Part shown: in pieces, positions 61,155-64,000 of the stretch | Layout: the number at the start of each line of letters is the position of its first letter | Numbering within the stretch: position 1 is the stretch's first letter | DNA from: Imbricaverruca yamaguchii | Taxonomy: Eukaryota > Arthropoda > Thecostraca > Neoverrucidae | Length of the DNA stretch: 64,000 bases | Reading direction: 5' to 3' | Assembly (NCBI GenBank): GCA_034440575.1 | Contig: JAOTOL010001548.1 | Coordinates: 1,027,501-1,091,500, forward strand | Notes under the pieces: model-generated | Told to the model about the DNA's origin: nothing | Database searches by the model: none | Seen by the model: the letters and a program-made list of their open reading frames with translations, nothing else | Program-made: the position numbers and the translations under genes

Positions 61155-63270
61155 ACCAAGAAGTCCGAAACTGGGAGGCTGCACTTCAAAGCTTGTCGAT
61201 TTCCCTCAGAAGAGTGCTATGGACGAACGATTCTGGCTGGGTGCAGCTAGCACTTATCCATGGAGCTCCAGCTTATTGTCGGTGGGGAGGGAGTCGTCCT
61301 TCGATCGGAGATGGGGTCACATAACCCGGTACCTTCTCTGCCCTTCCCCTCCTGAATTTGTCAACGTTTGCACAGTAGCATGTGCAATATTCCGCACGAG
61401 GGTCTGATAAGCCAAATTTGGGGAATAAAAATATTCAAACGGCTTTCTAAGCACACTTGGATTGTCGATGATGCATGCTCATCATGCACATCTATCGTGG
61501 TTTGAGTGGTCGGTCTCATGCCGCTGTCACATTCGAATTATAAGCTTCCTGACCTTACCACAAACTTGACGTTTTCGGTGATGGAAAAAACTGTGCTCTG
61601 AACCTTTCATCTCTCTCCCATGGTAGTCGGTGTATAAGTAAGTGCATAAATGCATACTAACGTGATCATCACTTCTTACCTTCCCCCATTCTGGAGCTTA
61701 TGTGCTCTCGTATTGCATCAGGAGTGTACCTTTATATGCCTTTGGGAGGGCAAATAAACCTCTAAAATATTGGCTTTGTCCTCCCAATAACTGCAGCTTT
61801 CAGCATGAGACCATAGTGGCATGCCCCCCCAATAAACTCAGCCCGCCCATTGCCTTCATGTATTGTGCCCTCCCAGTAACTTCAGAAGCCTACACCTATA
61901 GGCTGGGCTAGTTGAACCCACCATCCGCAATGCTACTGGGGCGTCCGTCTATCCAAGGAGTGGGTGGCACCCGGGTAGTTAAGGGGCGATGTATACGACG
62001 TCTCCTCAGTTTGGGTAGATAATGATGCATTGCTCGAAACTCGTGGCAACAAAAATAGGTCATATCAAGTCACGTACAGTTATTATGTAGCGGTACAATG
62101 ACACTGGAGAATTAGATAGTTGGGCACTATTTTTTCCAAGATCGTAATTCCCTTGATGTTTTTATGCTAATGTGGGTCTAGATAATCCATAGTTAAGTTG
62201 CAGATGCTTTTAAGATCATATTGTTTCACTGGTGACCTTCTCAAGGTCATATGGGATAATTTTGGGATAATTTAATTTTTTTTTATCCCGCTTGACTACA
62301 GACTATGTGCTTGGCCTACCACATATTAGGGTCTTGGCCCCCCACGCATCTGGGCACATATGCTGTATTTTACCAGCTTTATTACTAGTTGTCGGAATTG
62401 TCAAGTTTTGACATCGCCCTGGCTCGTAGCGGCACAAGATCAAACAAGCCGTCCATGGACTGGTATGAGCCCAAGCCGCACTCAGGTGCCCGGCATGCTC
62501 TCCAGTGTCTGATGTGCACTGTGAGGGATTCCGAGCATGGCTGGTGGAAGTAACCATCGACCCATTTTCGGCGAATTGTTTGCTTGGCCTGCCCTGGGGG
62601 GGCACAGCTCAACCCTAATGCATACAATCGGGCATCGCGATATACGCTTTGCGGAAGACAACTCGCGCTGGTCTTTGTCCGGTAGCTCTAGCACTCTAGG
62701 GGATAATTGCGACACAAAGGTGACAGAACTGTCTGACTGAAAGGCCAACGGGATTATCCGGAATTATCCGGGAAAACGGGGGTAATATATGTTGATCCAC
62801 GAAAACACACCAGATCTTATTCCAGACGCATCAGTAGTGCATATCTCATCACCTGGGTATATCAGTGGTGCATATATCATCTCCTGGGTGTATCAGTGGT
62901 GCATATTTCATCACCTGGGTACTTTTTTGGTCGGTGCGAGCTAGATGTAAGCAATGACTTTAAAAACTTTAGACAAGAGTTCACAGTCCACCACATAAAT
63001 GCATTATATCGCAGACACTTCCTGTGAACCTTAACAATCTGAACCTGAACAGCAACTGGTGAAGTGTACGATCTCGCATTGGTTGTATGTCCGCCGACGG
63101 TGTATTACGCTGGATGAAAAACAGAATACAATAGCTCATCACTCTGTTGCTGACGACGGATACACATCTTGTGTTGGCTCAATGATCTCGTACTGTTTCC
63201 ATCAACAATGATATAAATTATTGTTCGAATTCACTCTTCGCATGGATAAGACATGCGGTTTTAGGGCGGG
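61155..63270. other. Mostly AT-rich sequence without a recognisable gene
   Basis: A three-copy repeat of about 32-37 bp (TATCAGTGGTGCATAT) lies at 62,825-62,925. Open frames at 62.3-62.75 kb conflict between strands. Confidence 0.4.
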
Positions 63271-63273
63271 ATA

Positions 63274-63478
63274 AAGAGAGAGAGAGAGAAAGTGAAAGAG
63301 AAAGAGAAAGAGAAAGAGAAAGAGAAAGAGAAAGAGAAAGAGAAAGAGAAAGAGAAAGAGAAAGAGAAAGAGAAAGAGAAAGAGAAAGAGAAAGAGAAAG
63401 AGAAAGAGAAAGAGAAAGAGAGAAAGAGGGAGAGAGAGAAAGAGAGAAAGAAAGAAAGAGCGAGAGAGACAAAGAAGG
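63274..63478 (+). repeat. (GAAAGA)n microsatellite
   Basis: Nearly pure hexanucleotide run from about 63,290 to 63,425 with GA-rich edges. Confidence 0.97.
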
Positions 63479-63824
63479 TTTGCATTGTTAAGCTGCAGTA
63501 GATCTTCGATTCAGTCATCCAGGCCTTTCGATCTTCTTGAACACTCAAATTAACAAGGATGAAAAACTCAGAACAATATAACATATAGCATTTCCCTACA
63601 AAACTCCACAACAAATAACATTTCTCCACCGATGAAACGACTACTATGAATGCAAACGCAGATATTCATTGATGATAACTAATGGCTTCTGGCGTATGTT
63701 CAGAATGAGCATATCTTGTTCTACAATCAAATTGGTTGTCCGTTGCTTGATGTTCATCAGCATGTTGATTTAGAGCATGATGATCGTGCCGCATTCCTTT
63801 GCAGCTGCACCGCTGCTGTTTCAG

Positions 63825-64000
63825 TCTCGCACGTCGCAGCCGCCTGCCCGGAACTTCAGTGACCCGTGTTCAGCTGGGTGCGTCTCAACAAATGCTACCG
63901 GTCGGTTGGCCGTGAACCTGAAACACAGCGTCGGCCTGGTCAGCAACTGTCACTGCGTTGTTTCGAACTATGTTGCTAACGCCTATATTGGTATCGCACC
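63825..64000 (+). CDS. Possible exon of an organic anion transporter (Oatp/SLCO), cut by the window end
   Basis: After acceptor CTGCTGTTTCAG (AG 63,823-63,824; an alternative AG is at 63,803-63,804 in the same frame), the plus frame stays open to the window end. It reads SRTSQPPARNFSDPCSAGCV, STNATGRLAVNLKHSVGLVS, NCHCVVSNYVANAYIGIA. The FS-PC-AGC...NC-C pattern matches the last part of the Kazal-like extracellular loop of OATP (SLCO) transporters, usually written FSPC.AGC...NCSC, and the NAT site fits glycosylation there. OATPs are 12-helix plasma-membrane carriers of organic anions. No membrane helix is on this exon and the earlier Cys of the loop are not seen upstream, so the assignment rests on one motif. 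Confidence 0.4.

Noticed and set aside
58361..61250. Two overlapping open frames of about 870 and 920 codons
   Set aside because: They run through three minisatellites and encode only the repeats in different phases; no unique domain.

Overview
The window reads as nuclear DNA of an arthropod, possibly a crustacean. Evidence is intron-split genes with GT/AG borders, GC-rich third codon positions in coding parts, very abundant microsatellites and minisatellites, and retroelement relics. There are no operons, ribosome-binding sites or CRISPR arrays. The arthropod call rests on the one clear gene, the C-terminal end of glutamine:fructose-6-phosphate aminotransferase (GFAT), whose wording resembles insect and crustacean GFAT. 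The narrower crustacean guess is weak.

Layout. 1-5.4 kb (+): the last five coding exons of GFAT, with minisatellites in its introns. 5.5-6.2 kb: a 68-bp array just after the GFAT stop. 9.88-12.87 kb (-): one 3-kb terminal coding exon of a large, mostly disordered protein, facing GFAT tail to tail. 13-41 kb: mostly repeats, with an AT-rich broken coding relic at 19.2-20.2 kb and a few weak exon candidates. 41.2-42.9 kb (-): an unrecognised gene for which I can join two exons confidently and a third less so, each intron filled by its own minisatellite. 43.4-43.7 kb: a repeat upstream of that gene carrying three perfect TGACGTCA sites. 43.9-44.4 kb: a broken non-LTR reverse transcriptase. 49.4-49.7 kb: a short inverted-repeat DNA transposon with 8-bp target duplications. 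55.1-60.95 kb: six minisatellite arrays almost end to end, which create very long but spurious open frames. 63.8-64.0 kb (+): a possible exon of an organic anion transporter (Oatp/SLCO) at the window edge.

The most interesting result is a family of short retroposon copies with an (AACC)n tail. Five copies, at 7.1, 8.5, 13.6, 17.2 and 26.5 kb, are each flanked by a perfect 11-15 bp direct repeat. They share one conserved end and differ in length (63-267 bp). This is the signature of 5'-truncated, target-primed insertions, and one copy sits inside an older tRNA-like SINE. All coordinates were read by eye. Exon calls other than GFAT are predictions.
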